Source: Cerrena zonata
Taxonomy: Eukaryota; Basidiomycota; Agaricomycetes; Polyporales; Cerrenaceae
Assembly (NCBI GenBank): GCA_038087015.1
Contig: JASBNA010000135.1
Location: 1 to 44,194, forward strand
DNA: 44,194 nucleotides
Reading direction: 5' to 3'
Shown: positions 31,894-43,167 of the stretch, piece by piece
Layout: every line of letters begins with the position of its first letter
Position numbering within the stretch: the first letter of the stretch is position 1
Notes under the pieces: model-generated
What the model saw: only the letters and a program-made list of their open reading frames with translations
Told to the model about the DNA's origin: nothing
The model's database searches: none
Program-made: the position numbers and the translations under genes

Positions 31894-33196
31894 ATTGTCT
31901 TGAGGTTGCCGGAGCTGTTGTCGACGGTGTTGGTGAAGGGCTTGCGAGGTCCTGTACAGAACCTACCAAACAAAGTTTACTTTTTCAATCTCCGCTCCAA
32001 GCCCGTGTCTCACATAATACAAGCGCTTAGCGATGCTTGCTTCCACTCTCCACGCTCGAAATGGCAGCCTTCGAGTTCAGCACAAATTCGTCATGGACTC
32101 GTGTGCAGCAGTGATCCATTCTCATGCTTTGTCTTTATTGAACTGTGTGTACTTGAGGTACATACTGAAATTAACATTGTGCAGACTAATATGCGGTACT
32201 TCGATCATGAGCGCGTTTCAAGTGCATCGTAGATCGGCGGGGGAACCGACTACTTAGCAAACGCTACTAACTAGCTTATCCTAAGGAACCAGGTATCCCC
32301 TATCTCACCGGAGTCTTACTCTTCACACTCTCGAATCTGTTGCTAGTGTCGCCCCAACTCAATTAATCTTCATACTGTCATGTCACAATCATGTCAATGC
32401 CCAAGTCGTGATCGTAACCTGCGAACATACTCACTAACTTCTGTATCCTCTCAGGCTCAAATATAGCTACTCCCACAAAAAATGTAGCTGGACATAGCAG
32501 CGTTACCGACTCGCAGCTACTATCAGGAGTTATAGTCACTCGCAGGAGATAGAATACTCAATGTCGTAGATCCCTCTCAGTGGGTCTGGGTTCCTGCCTC
32601 CTGTCTCCATCCAGCGACTCAACGCGGGTAACATAAATTTATCTTTACCCCTTTATTCCAGTTGGGGATCCCCTAATGCGCCCATGCCGGACTGTCAACC
32701 TTGACGTTAGTGGGCGGTGACGACACCACCAATCTCGTCGTGTGAACTCACCATCGACTATCTCAGCTTCCCTCCCAAACAGCTCCAACCCAAACCTCGA
32801 TAACTCTGCATTTCTCTTGTTTAGTATGCAGTCGATCTGGTCTCACAGGGTATTCCACGAAGGTCGCTCTCGAATGTTTCCAATTGCGGAAGGCAGCATT
32901 TCGCATTTATCCTGATGTCTTTGCTTAGCACACCCTGGGCGAGATGGACTAGGGCGCACAACCCTTATCATGACGCGTCAAATAAACCTGTCTGAAACAA
33001 CTGTTGATCTTGAAGAATGGATGCGCTCAAGCACACGCTACTCCATCACGAGCGGCTTGCAAGTTTGTTAAAGATGAGCATGCCATGGTGTTCAACTCGT
33101 TGGCAACTGTCTGTGGATTCCTTGCCTCCTCTCACTTCAGTCATTCTTTATTTCTTCTTCTCGGTGTGGACACATCCATTCTTTTGACGTGCAGAC
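31894..33196. other. intergenic, about 1.3 kb, promoters of eS30 and GH71 gene
   Basis: No gene is recognised. The last 200 bp before 33197 are pyrimidine-rich, as common in front of basidiomycete starts. Confidence 0.45.
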
Positions 33197-34975
33197 ATGC
33201 TTTCGTCTACAGCCCGATTTGGTTGGGCTGCTGTTCTTTTGAACCTTACTTTCTTTGCAACTTCGGTATTGGCTGTGGCCTTACCGCTACCCCTTGTCGA
33301 ATCGCGTCCCGTTTTTACTGCGGCACATCTTCCTGCTCATAACCACTCTTCTCATACTCCTCAGCTCTCAGCACCCGGCGCACATAATGGACCTCCCGCG
33401 CTCATTCACCACCGGATGACCCGCCGTGCGACCAATGCTCCTGTCGTATCTGGTGAAAAATTGGTGTTCGCTCATTTTATGGTTGGCTTCTCTTACTCCT
33501 ACGGTGTCGGTGATTGGGAAAGAGGTAAACACCTGACCTTTGGAATTTATCAATCCATACTAAAAATATCTCATTCAACGGCAGATATGTCACTTGCCAA
33601 ATCCAAAGGCATCGACGCCTTTGCTCTCAACCTCGGCTCAGACTCCTGGCAGCCCGGACAAATCTCCAACGCTTACAACGCCGCGCAAAACGTCGGCTTC
33701 AAAGTATTTTTATCGTTTGATATGACCTCCTTCGGATGTCAAGGTGCTGGAGACGTCAACGTCATTCGAGGATACGTACATGATTACAGTGGACATGCTG
33801 CCCAGTTACAAATAGATGGCAAGATGTACGTAACAACGTTCGCTGGAGAATCATGTACCTTCGGTACGGGAGATGTGAACCAAGGATGGTTGAATGCTGT
33901 CAAGAATAACTTGCCTCCGACATATTTCGTACCTGCGTTCTTTATCGATCCTGGTGCTACGGGTGGTTATAGCGTGTTGGATGGTATTTTCAGCGTGAGT
34001 TATGAACTGTCGGGTGTCGGCGGTGACTTACTGTGGTCGACTTGTAGTGGAATTCGGCCTGGCCTAGAGGCAACTCTGATATCACCTTCGACCAAGATCA
34101 AGCTTACATCAACGGCCTCGGTGGTCGAAGCTACATGGCTGGTGTCTCGCCGTGGCTCTTTGTAGTAAGCCATTACCCGATTCGAGGTTTTCATTGTACT
34201 TACAGATACTTGTGACAGCATTACCCTGGTAAAAATTTCATTTACCGTGGAGACGACTGGCTCTGGGCCGAACGCTGGGAACTCCTCGTACAACACCGCG
34301 ATTCTACCTCCTTCGCCCAAATAATTTCCTGGAACGACTATTCCGAGTCTCATTACATCGGCCCTGTCGACGGTACCCAACCAGGATCCCAAGGCTGGGT
34401 AGACGGATATGATCATCAAGGTTTGATACAAATACATTTGCTCTTATCCACAAATACAGGTTGCTTAACGACTATTTCTACTTCTTCTATTTTTATATCC
34501 GATAGCTTGGCTCGACCTTATGCAATATTACATCTCCGCCTATAAGACCGGCTCGTATCCTGCTATCGGTAAAGACCGTATCTTCCTTTGGGGTCGTTTG
34601 TACCCCGCGGGTGCAGATGCACCGGATGGTGTCGGCAGACCAGATAATTGGCAATGGGTATGTATTACATCAATACTCTTCCTGTAATTTTTGTGATCTC
34701 ACATGACCTCATAGACTGAAGATTATCTATGGGCCGTTGTACTCCTCACATCGCCTGCCCAGGTTACGCTTTCCTGCGGTCCTAGCTCGCAGACGTTCTC
34801 TGTCGGTGGTGGCTTATCTAAACTCAAACTTCCTCTTGCCGGGAGCTGTAGTGTGACTTCACAAATTACACGTTCTGGCTTCACAGCCTTGAACTTTGCT
34901 CCCTCCGGCTTCGATTTCAAAACGAACCCACCTTCATATAATTTTAACACCTTCGTGGCTGCATCACCGGCTTAA
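33197..34975 (+). CDS. secreted glycoside hydrolase family 71 (alpha-1,3-glucanase, mutanase)
   Basis: Exons 33197-33524, 33585-33994, 34048-34164, 34219-34420, 34506-34657 and 34715-34975 join in phase to 489 aa. Residues 1-26 are a signal peptide (MLSSTARFGWAAVLLNLTFF and on). A His/Pro-rich propeptide of about 55 residues follows, ending in dibasic MTRRA. The catalytic domain begins KLVFAHFMVGFSYSY and has DMSLAKSKGIDAFALNLGS, FKVFLSFDMTSFGC, YMAGVSPWLFVHYPGKN, GDDWLWAERWELL and SWNDYSESHYIGPV, all GH71 hallmarks. The C-terminal part (VTLSCGPSSQTFSVGGG) looks like the beta-rich module found after GH71 domains. The likely role is cell-wall alpha-1,3-glucan remodelling or autolysis. The length is typical and no defect was seen. 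Confidence 0.95.
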
Positions 34976-35341
34976 CAGTCTGTATCAGCCTGCTAGGCAT
35001 ATCTCGAACGTGCGTCGCCTTAGTATACCTTAGTATATGTCCTTTGTTGTAGAATACTTCATAATATTTCGTGCATAACGTATTACCTTAGTTTGTATAG
35101 ATGTACGCTATACTGATCGTTTCCGGAATACATCCGACTATGAGTCTGCACTTAGGATTCATGCACAAAGAGAATACCATCAAGAGCAATATATTGTGGA
35201 TCGACCTGTCCTAGGTTCAATCCTCCACTGCATGCAAGGGTTAACAAAAGTACATGCTAAAAACTCAAGTCCGCGTAGTACACAAAGCGTATCATGTCCG
35301 AAAAAAGTCCCAAATGAGTGATGTCATCATGTTCGACATGA
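34976..35341. other. convergent 3' gap between GH71 and HsbA-like genes
   Basis: About 365 bp. No gene is recognised; a tRNA-like B box near 35212 was rejected. Confidence 0.45.
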
Positions 35342-35963
35342 TTACTTGCAGTTGGAAACAACACCTTCACCAGCTGTGCCAGCTGAAGTCAACTGGGTTT
35401 GAAGCTTGTCGAGGTTTGAAGTGACAGTGGGATCGGTGCTAAACAATTCACATCAGCGACCAATACTGAAGAGATTGAAGTAAGATGGACATACGAGTTG
35501 ATGCTGGCTAAAGCCGTTCCAGCCGCAGTCAAACCGTCGGCAACTTGCTGACGAGCGTCAGCAGGAGCTGCTTGGCCAGTGAGAAGGGATTTGGCAATGG
35601 TAGCGATACCAGCCTGTGCATTGTTAAGACCGTCGCTAACAGCGCTGATGCCCTGCGAGCCGGCGGGGTCACTAGGGTATTCTTGTTAATAGATATCTTG
35701 AAAGGTACAACCGGTTATACTTACGATCCCAATTGAGTAGTGAGCGTTTGGGTAGTCTTCTTTGCCTGGGCGAGGTCGCTGACGATCTTGATACGGTCAA
35801 GGTTGCACTGCAAGTTACCAATCTGACGTGTGGCAAGAGGAGCTATATACGGAGGTCAGTTGTTTAAAAGATTATATGGAAATAATGGAGAAATAGACAT
35901 ACCCGCTTGAACGAAGACAGCGGTCAAAGCAACGAAAAGAACGAAGATGATGCGAGACAACAT
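35342..35963 (-). CDS. small secreted HsbA-like (hydrophobic surface-binding) protein
   Basis: Exons 35903-35963, 35725-35842, 35495-35671 and 35342-35438 give 150 aa in one frame. Residues 1-20 (MLSRIIFVLFVALTAVFVQA) are a clean signal peptide. The mature protein is helical and Ala/Thr/Gln-rich (DLAQAKKTTQTLTTQLGS, AGIATIAKSLLTGQ, LDKLQTQLTSAG) and has two Cys, one near the start (LQCNLD) and one at the end (SNCK). This fits the HsbA/cell-wall galactomannoprotein group. Family members bind hydrophobic surfaces or sit in the wall; the role of this one is not known. Confidence 0.78.
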
Positions 35964-38447
35964 GATGAAAACTTGAGTTAGAGTGAAGAACGAAAGCGAG
36001 GTCTACTCGAGGAGGTCAAAGACACCAGGTCAAAGCAGCTCAGCTGAAGGTAAGTCCGGGATGAGGATGAGGATAATGGGTCGATCATGGAGGTCTTTTA
36101 TATGTACAATTCGGCTACTACGCGGCGGAACAGGACGAATTAGCAAGGTGCGAGCGTGACCTCTAGTTTCAGTTCGAGAAGCTAGCAACTGTCGTATTCC
36201 TAAAACAGAATTGATGTTTCGAAATCGCCTTTGGAAACGGAAATGAGACGCTAGATGATAACTGAGGGTATCTGATTCTCTGGGTATTGCATTTGTTGCC
36301 GTCCTGGGAAAGTCCGTTCTTTGTTTGTGCCCTGCGTACTGTGCCACTGTTAGAAGTGGTGCTTCTTAACTTTGGATTGATGATCCAATTGTAAGATGGC
36401 TCGTATACGTTTTATCTGTCGTGTACAGACCGGATAGACCGGTGAAGGACAGCTTTCAGCAGTTTTGACAAGTGAGGGTGCTATTAGTTAGTGACCGCAG
36501 AGGTGGAACATGTCCATTTCCCTGGAAACGACCGCATGGGGTATGCATCAGCACAGGTCGTTGAAGAGAGCATCCACTTATCCGCCATGATGCAAACTCA
36601 ACGAGTATTCTCACCAACTTTTCAAAAAGGAGCCATCAGAACATCACCGTTTGCTAATCCCGTACGTACAGATACGTACACAATCTGAGTACTCGGAGTG
36701 CCCAAGTGGGACGGTACAAACCGCCATTTCGGAAACTCCTTGCTTGACGAGAGGATCGGGCAGTGCAAGCGTCTACCGGACCTCCTTTCCCTCTACCGTC
36801 ACGTACTAACAAGTATTCTAGGTTGTGCCTTATTACACTTCTTTAATTCAATTCCATACATGTCCTCATGGTATTGACCATGCACACGGGTGCAATTGGG
36901 TTGCAAAGGAACCAAAAAGGGTGTCGCCGTGCTGGTATTTCTTTCAGACTTCGCCGTCGGGCCAATGTTGTGGTGAGTCGTTGCGAAAGCTCTGGAGGCT
37001 CTACCCAATACCGGTCACCTGTGACTTGTCAAGTTCACTATAGGTTCAACTTGATAATACTTCATTATACTAGTGGTACATCCCTATACCCCGTACCCAC
37101 TTCATTATGAGATACGCAAACTTACTCTATACTTAACAAATTCGCAGCCTACGGCGGTTGCTTCTCCCGATCGAACCAGCATACCTCCGCCGAGAGTAGA
37201 ACTTAGGTTGTCAGATTAGAAGATTGTTTGACATAGTCCCTTGGTTGAAGAATCGCCGCTGGGCGTCTTCGATGTCGTCACGACAAGCGGTCGTTGGAAC
37301 GGGTGCAATTCCCTCAAACAAATCACAATAATGTGTTCGGGTGCAGTAGCTAACTTATCTGGGTAAATAACCAGGTTGGGACTGACCCGACCTAGGTGCT
37401 CTAGAATATCTTTCACGCACTTGAATTGTAGCGAGGCCTTTCTGCACCCTTCTGCACCCTTGTTGTTACTTTCTGACGGTCACACCGAAGGGTATTGCTA
37501 AGGTCGGGTGCAATCATTTTTTCCCTTTGTCGATTTCACCCATTACTCGAAGGTGGCATACAAACCAACTCCTGTTTCTTATGCTTGCGACAGGATGTGA
37601 TCCTCCTTCTGTTGAATTTTTTCAAGCCCCCAACACGCGGGTCGGGGTGGAAACACGCTGCCTCAGTGTGAAACTTTTGATGTTCATGTGTAAATATAGT
37701 ATGTCTATACCGAGTCCACATGTTACTGATACTAACTATATACTAAGTACGGTAGACACTCTTTCTTAAGATCAGTGGTTCCGTCTTATGAATGAAGGAG
37801 AACTTGAATGCCGAACAGACTCGGTCAAGCTTGTCCTCTATGACCTTCAATGCGGCGACGAAATTGCACGGACAGGACAACTACATGTTTAAACCGGATA
37901 TCTTGCTCGGGCCACCAGAATGTCGTGAAGGCTCTCGATAAACACGTCTTTGACATGACGTGCACTTCAAATACTTTGAAACAATATATAATCCGAACGG
38001 GACGTGTATCATGTTTATCTGTTGCTTCAGGTTGACACCGACATCAACCTCGACAACCCCGCTCTTCCCGAGATCAAGCTTCTACCCACTATCAACGAGT
38101 AATCCCCATACCGACAAGGCGAGGAGTGCGTTTGTGACAGACCAATCTATACGGGTACTATACCTATCCCTTGGACCGCCTATAAGGTAGTTTGTCTTCC
38201 CCCGAAATAAAAGGAAGGGTGTCTGCACCCGTTCTAACCGCCGCCTGCCCAGTAAGAATTTGCGATCGTTCATCCTAACTTTTGCGCGGTGAGTTGGTGT
38301 CAAATCTCTCTTCCGTATGTATGTCAAAGTCTGAGTGGAATTCACAGGCACTCGTTGACAACCGTAAATAATATAATGTGACACAATAGGTTTCCAGTGA
38401 TACTGAAACGAACGAGGTAACAAGTCTCTTTCAAATAATAAAAACAA
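35964..38447. other. gene-poor stretch, about 2.5 kb, with repeated CGGGTGCA words
   Basis: Open frames are short and show no family motif. Between 36885 and 38225 the word (C)GGGTGCA or its complement TGCACCC occurs about seven times (near 36888, 37298, 37337, 37445, 37455, 37504 and 38225). It may be an eroded repeat or transposon remnant. No gene is called. Confidence 0.45.
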
Positions 38448-40972
38448 TCACAAGTGATCATTAAACACAGCTCGTCCAGTCTCCAGGGCCTTCAAAACAG
38501 GACTGGTGAGCAGTTCCACTCTCTCCTTGTAACTATCTTGGACCACATATACGATACTATTTAAAACCGTTCTGTCAGGATCCGGGAATAGGTCCGCGTC
38601 ACTTGGCATGTCGATACCATGTCTACAGATAGGGAGGAACATTTAGCTATAATTATGCCGGAATAAAGTGGCGTGCTTACATATCCTTCAGATGAGATAC
38701 TATGTCATCCTTTGGCTTATTATGTTCTTCACAGTGAGAGCAATACCAGACGCGCTGCAATGTCACCGTGTTCTCATTCTCTCGTTCGACTGCTTGATCG
38801 AGGGGGCCTAGCTTGAGAACTTTCTCGCTGGATATTACCTCTAGCTCACAGGAAGGCTCCCCATAACCTGCACGTCGCATGACATGAGCCACCTATTTTT
38901 AAATCGTAAATGGCATGTAGAATTCGAAAATCGAGGAACTTACGGCATCTCTCCAATTGTAGATAGTTTCCGTTCCAAGAGACTGGCAATCTATCTTCTT
39001 GCAAGTGAATCTTGGATTAAGCTGATCTAACTCTTGGACGGTCGCTAGTCGATCTTTACCACAAGCTTCGAGGACCCTGAGGGCTGATGGCGAAGAAGTG
39101 GAAAATCTTGACGGTTTCCACACACACATGCCAAGAATATCTAGCGTCGAGTCATACATGCTGTCTTGTGAGTAATACCCTCCTGCTGTTGGGAATCGAC
39201 GCCTGCACTCGTGGATAGCAATCAAGTAATCTAAGTTTTGAAAGACCGAATGACAGTTGTGACATCGGAACATCTGAGCAAAGACAAGATTGTCAAGCGA
39301 AATGTCAGGAGGAAGATCATCCATCGCGTTCTTGAGATATTCATCTAGCTTCTCTTTAACTTCGGCTTTCCAGTTGGCAACAATGTCAGGAATTTTAGGT
39401 TCGAGCGCCTGGTAAATGTCGATGGTAGGTTCTTGCTTGTTGACGGAAGGGTCTAGGATAGCCTTGAAATCCGGAAGGCGTGCCAATTCTCTTGTAGAGG
39501 GGAAGACATTGCGATATGGCCGTGCGAACGTGGCCATAGCTTGACGATACAAGACGAATCGTTGTCTCAATGACTCCATGTATTCGCTCTTGAGGCGTCG
39601 AGGCCGGATCTTGGTCATGACATGACAGACAACCTCCTGCTGAATCTTCTGCCAACCTGTATGTTCCTTTGTCAGAGCATTGTTCCCATCTGGATAATGA
39701 AATTGAAATACATACCTCGTTCGGTGAGGGGCTGCATTTGGCGTACGGCGGGAAGCATTTTCAACCTCACCGAGTCAGTGAGGAACCTTTGCTTATCTAC
39801 CCAAAGGACATCTTCCTCGTAGCCCATCTCCTTTAACCTTCTCGAAACCCTAAAGAATTATAGTGAGCGCAGTCAAGATGATTTATGAGAAAAGATGCTT
39901 ACTCTTCATATCTTCGTCTTTTCATCGCTTCGATCTCCTCTGCGCGTTCGGTCTTTGTGTGAGAAAACCATAACCTGCAGCGAGCAGCATGCTTGGTGCG
40001 CATCAACTTAACTCGTTAGAGCAAACATATACCACGTAGATGACTTACCGCCTCAAGTTCCTTAACTCTTGCTTTGCCTTCCTCCAGGAATTTTGTCCTC
40101 GCCTCGACATCCACCTGTCTTTTCCATGCTCCCATGATTTCAGTAACTTCGGAATCAAGCACTAAAGTTTCCCCATATACTAATACCCTAAGGTCAGAAT
40201 GTAAATGAAGAGCAGAAGATAATGTGGGACTAACTTCGCTTTGTTGATAAATGGGCGGACATATGAGGGAGTACAAAGTCTACGGTATCTACGTCAACTA
40301 GCAGGGCAAGGGGGTTTTTAGTCCTTGAAATAATGTAAGCTGTCAGACCTATCCCATTGGTGAGCCTGCAAAACTGACCTGGTACTCTTGCATGAGTTGC
40401 ATAACCGGGCACGAAACTCCCATATCACATTTTGTATTCCAGACTTGAAGCATAGCTAAACTTTGGGTGAGTCTGAATCACGCATTGGATCGCTGGCGTG
40501 AGCTCACAGTACAGATAGGTTCAAAGCACAAGCTAGCGAATACAGGTTCGCTCATTCCTGGGAACGGTTCCGGAAGACCTTCCACATTCATCCGAGATTC
40601 TTTCCATATATATGCGGAGCTACGAGCCATCAGTAGGTTTCGGAACGCTTTAGTCGTTCTGGCAATGTGTAGGAGGTCTAATGGGCGTGATCGACAAAGA
40701 ACCTATTTTGTGAAGCATTGTTAAATGAGATTCTATCAATTTCTCATTAATGTTAATAGAAGCGGAGTCGAGGAACCTACCTCGATAAGAATGTCTAATG
40801 GCATCTCCGGAAGACTTTGAAGTGCGCCTCGAAGACCGCGTCGTACATTACGCTGTGGTTTAGTTATCGATGTACTAGAGGAGAGTTCAGGTTTAGGTTC
40901 AGGTTCATGTTCGATATCTTTCGATGATCCTTCACGAGCTTTCAGTCGTTTGCTTTGTAGTGGCTTTGGCAT
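38448..40972 (-). CDS. F-box protein with two zinc-finger-like motifs
   Basis: Full-length member of the local F-box family. It starts MPKPLQSKRLKAREGSS, then KPQRNVRRGLRGALQ. The F-box is LQSLPEMPLDILIE joined to VLCRSRPLDLLHIARTTKAF. Next come MNVEGLPEPFPGMSEP, LCFKSGIQNVIWEFRARLC with CNSC, a charged coiled stretch (KFLEEGKARVKELEA, RAEEIEAMKRRRYEE), MLPAVRQMQPLTERG and RPRRLKSEYMESLRQRF. A C-x2-C-x13-H-x1-C finger (CHNCHSVF...AIHEC) and VLEACGKDRLATVQELDQLN follow. The last exons add a C2H2-spaced finger (CSHCEEHN...SHLKDIH, C-x2-C-x12-H-x4-H) and a helical tail ending NDHL. Intron joints keep frame where checked. The domain order suggests a substrate receptor for an SCF ubiquitin ligase. 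It is opposite in strand to the truncated copy at 24169. Confidence 0.82.
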
Positions 40973-41601
40973 GACGGCGTCACGGTAATAGTGAAAGGAG
41001 CAATAGCCTCCGGCAGTTCGGCTAATGATGCACTGATATAATGACGCCGGTATTCACCGCAGGACCACACGCTACTGTACCGTAATGACCCCTAACAGGT
41101 TGTACTATTTTCGCAGATACACTCACAACGGAGATTCTATCCTCAGTACTCTCGCAGAGAAGCCACTAAAATCCTTCGTGCACATATGTACTCAATATCG
41201 AAAGCGACAAGCGAATGCGTGAAGAATGTGAGTCGGCGTTGCCAACGAGGAGTGAGAGCATGGTCTTCCTGTAGAAATAAATATACTAGTTTATAATTGT
41301 CGGAGACAATTTGTGAAGGCATGAATAGAATCAGCGTGGACAGTAGAAGAAGACAGTTACTAGTTCTTCGTGTTGTTCTCTCGCGCGTCTATATTCAAAG
41401 TCGGGCGGGTCACTACCTTAAATGGTTCAACACTTGGCGGGACGCGATCATTTGAATATCGATACCCGAACATCAAATTGAGGATTTGTCTCCGAGACTT
41501 GCGACATAAGGGTAGTTCGGGTAGCTCTGGGAATGCATAGTGTACAGAGTGGTAAAGAGAGATACTAGTTTGCTTTCGAGCGTTTAATCGCTTAATTCGA
41601 G
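40973..41601. other. intergenic, about 630 bp
   Basis: Upstream of the F-box gene and downstream of the aldo-keto reductase. An open frame covering 41360-41641 on the minus strand overlaps the reductase's last exon in another frame and is not called. Confidence 0.45.
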
Positions 41602-43167
41602 TTACAACTTCGTAGGACGAATGGCTTGTTGGGTGGGCCATTTATCGAAAGTACCAGCATTTTTATACAAGAAATTGTAGTCGGAACCGTTTCCCTGTTC
41701 ATGACAGTCAGGTCCGTTAGTCCTATGAAGACGATGTAGGACGGCTTGGACTCACAAATCGGCTAGTAGGAAAACCAAGATCGAACGGTAGGATACTTTC
41801 GAGATAGGTGATGTGTTCCTGGGTTAAGACAACATCGAGTCCCTCAAGATTCTGCTTGAGATGTTTGATTTTACGACCACCAATGATAGGAAAGACGTAA
41901 GGCGTCTTCTGCATAACATATGATATCGCAACTGAGGAGAAGTTTAAATCAACCGCGTTCTTCGCGATGGAACTTCCTTGATACTCACCCGAAGTGATCG
42001 ATTCGGCACCAACCTCTGCGGCGACTTTCTCAAGAGCAAGGCAGACCTTGCGTTCATTCTCGGTTCGTTCCCAGTTTGGCCCACTTAACGTACGACCTGG
42101 TTGTTGTACCAAGTGAAGATGATGCTTCGTGGGTGAAATAATGAAGCTTACCCTTCTCTCCAGTTTGCCGTCTGCGCTCCTCTTCGGCATCCGTGCGAAT
42201 CTTGCCTGCTCCAAGAACATTGAAGGGGGCGATGGCCATGCCTAATATATATTGTAGGTTTTGGTGATAGAATATATTTGCTTATGGATATACCTTCTTC
42301 CCTGACCATGGGTATAATCTCTCGTTCGAGGTCTCGCACTAGGATATTCCATGGACCTTGATACACCACGAAAGGGGTCTTGCCAGTGAGCCTGGCATAT
42401 GTGTTGGCTTTGGACACGACCCAAGCTGGAGTGTCAGATATACCCTATTGAACAAGTAGACTCGATTACGTGTGCCGAGGTCAAAAAGATAAACGAGATC
42501 TTACCAGGTACAAGACTTTGCCTTGCGCTATGAGGTTATGCAATCCATTCATAACCTCTTCTATAGGAGTGGCAAAGTCCCACCAATGGACGTAGAGAAT
42601 ATCTATGTAGTCAGTGCGAAGTTTCTTGAGCGAAGCCTCCACCGAGAGGTGCATGGATTTAAGGTTGCATCCCGTATATGCGGTCTTTTGAGCGATGTTT
42701 GGGTCTCCACGTTTATAGTTTGTTGTATACTAAGTGATTCAGGTCCTTCAGTATATATCCCACCCCAGGATAACGATTCACCTAACACACCTTTGTCGCA
42801 ATCACGATCTGGTCACGGATTCCGCGTGTTTCCATCCACTCTCCAAGGAGCTCTTCCGAAGCTTCGTCCTGACTATGACATCATCATACGGGTTACCGTT
42901 ATACACTCCTTTCCCATACAATGACAACGCTGGGTAGACTCACTAGCCGTTCGCAGTGTCGATGAAGTTTCCTCCAAACTCGTAGAAAGCGTCGAGAAGC
43001 TTGAAGCTACTTTCCTTGTTCATCTCTCCCATGCCGGGCCATCTATCACCAATGCTCATTGCACCAAGACAGATAGGAGAGACATGAACGCCTGCTGTGG
43101 GTGCGAGTTGGCGATGACGACCCAGTTTGGTAGGAGGAGGAGGGGCTGGAGACCAAAGGCTAGCCAT
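41602..43167 (-). CDS. aldo-keto reductase, aryl-alcohol dehydrogenase type
   Basis: NADPH-dependent aldehyde/ketone reductase of the fungal AAD/norsolorinate-reductase-like branch. Eight exons (42944-43167, 42791-42872, 42505-42729, 42294-42444, 42152-42241, 41989-42096, 41756-41931 and 41602-41694) give 382 aa with every joint in phase. The catalytic tetrad is visible: Asp70 and Tyr75 in FIDTANGYQDEASEE, Lys102 in QIVIATKY and His150 in [10 protein letters not shown]. Cofactor-site features include [11 protein letters not shown] and [20 protein letters not shown]. The C terminus ([10 protein letters not shown], then [10 protein letters not shown]) is typical of the AAD group. The substrate is unknown; relatives act on aromatic aldehydes from lignin or on secondary metabolites. 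No defect was seen. Confidence 0.94.

Noticed and set aside
33004..33342. 112-codon plus-strand open frame
   Set aside because: It overlaps the start of the GH71 gene in another frame; the GH71 signal peptide and domain decide the frame.
35205..35235. tRNA-like B box (GGTTCAATCC)
   Set aside because: No A box, no acceptor stem and no cloverleaf could be found around it.
36030..36347. 105-codon minus-strand open frame upstream of the HsbA-like gene
   Set aside because: Low-complexity Arg-rich translation without domain resemblance; it lies in the promoter flank.
41360..41641. 93-codon minus-strand open frame
   Set aside because: It overlaps the in-phase last exon of the aldo-keto reductase in another frame and has no family motif.
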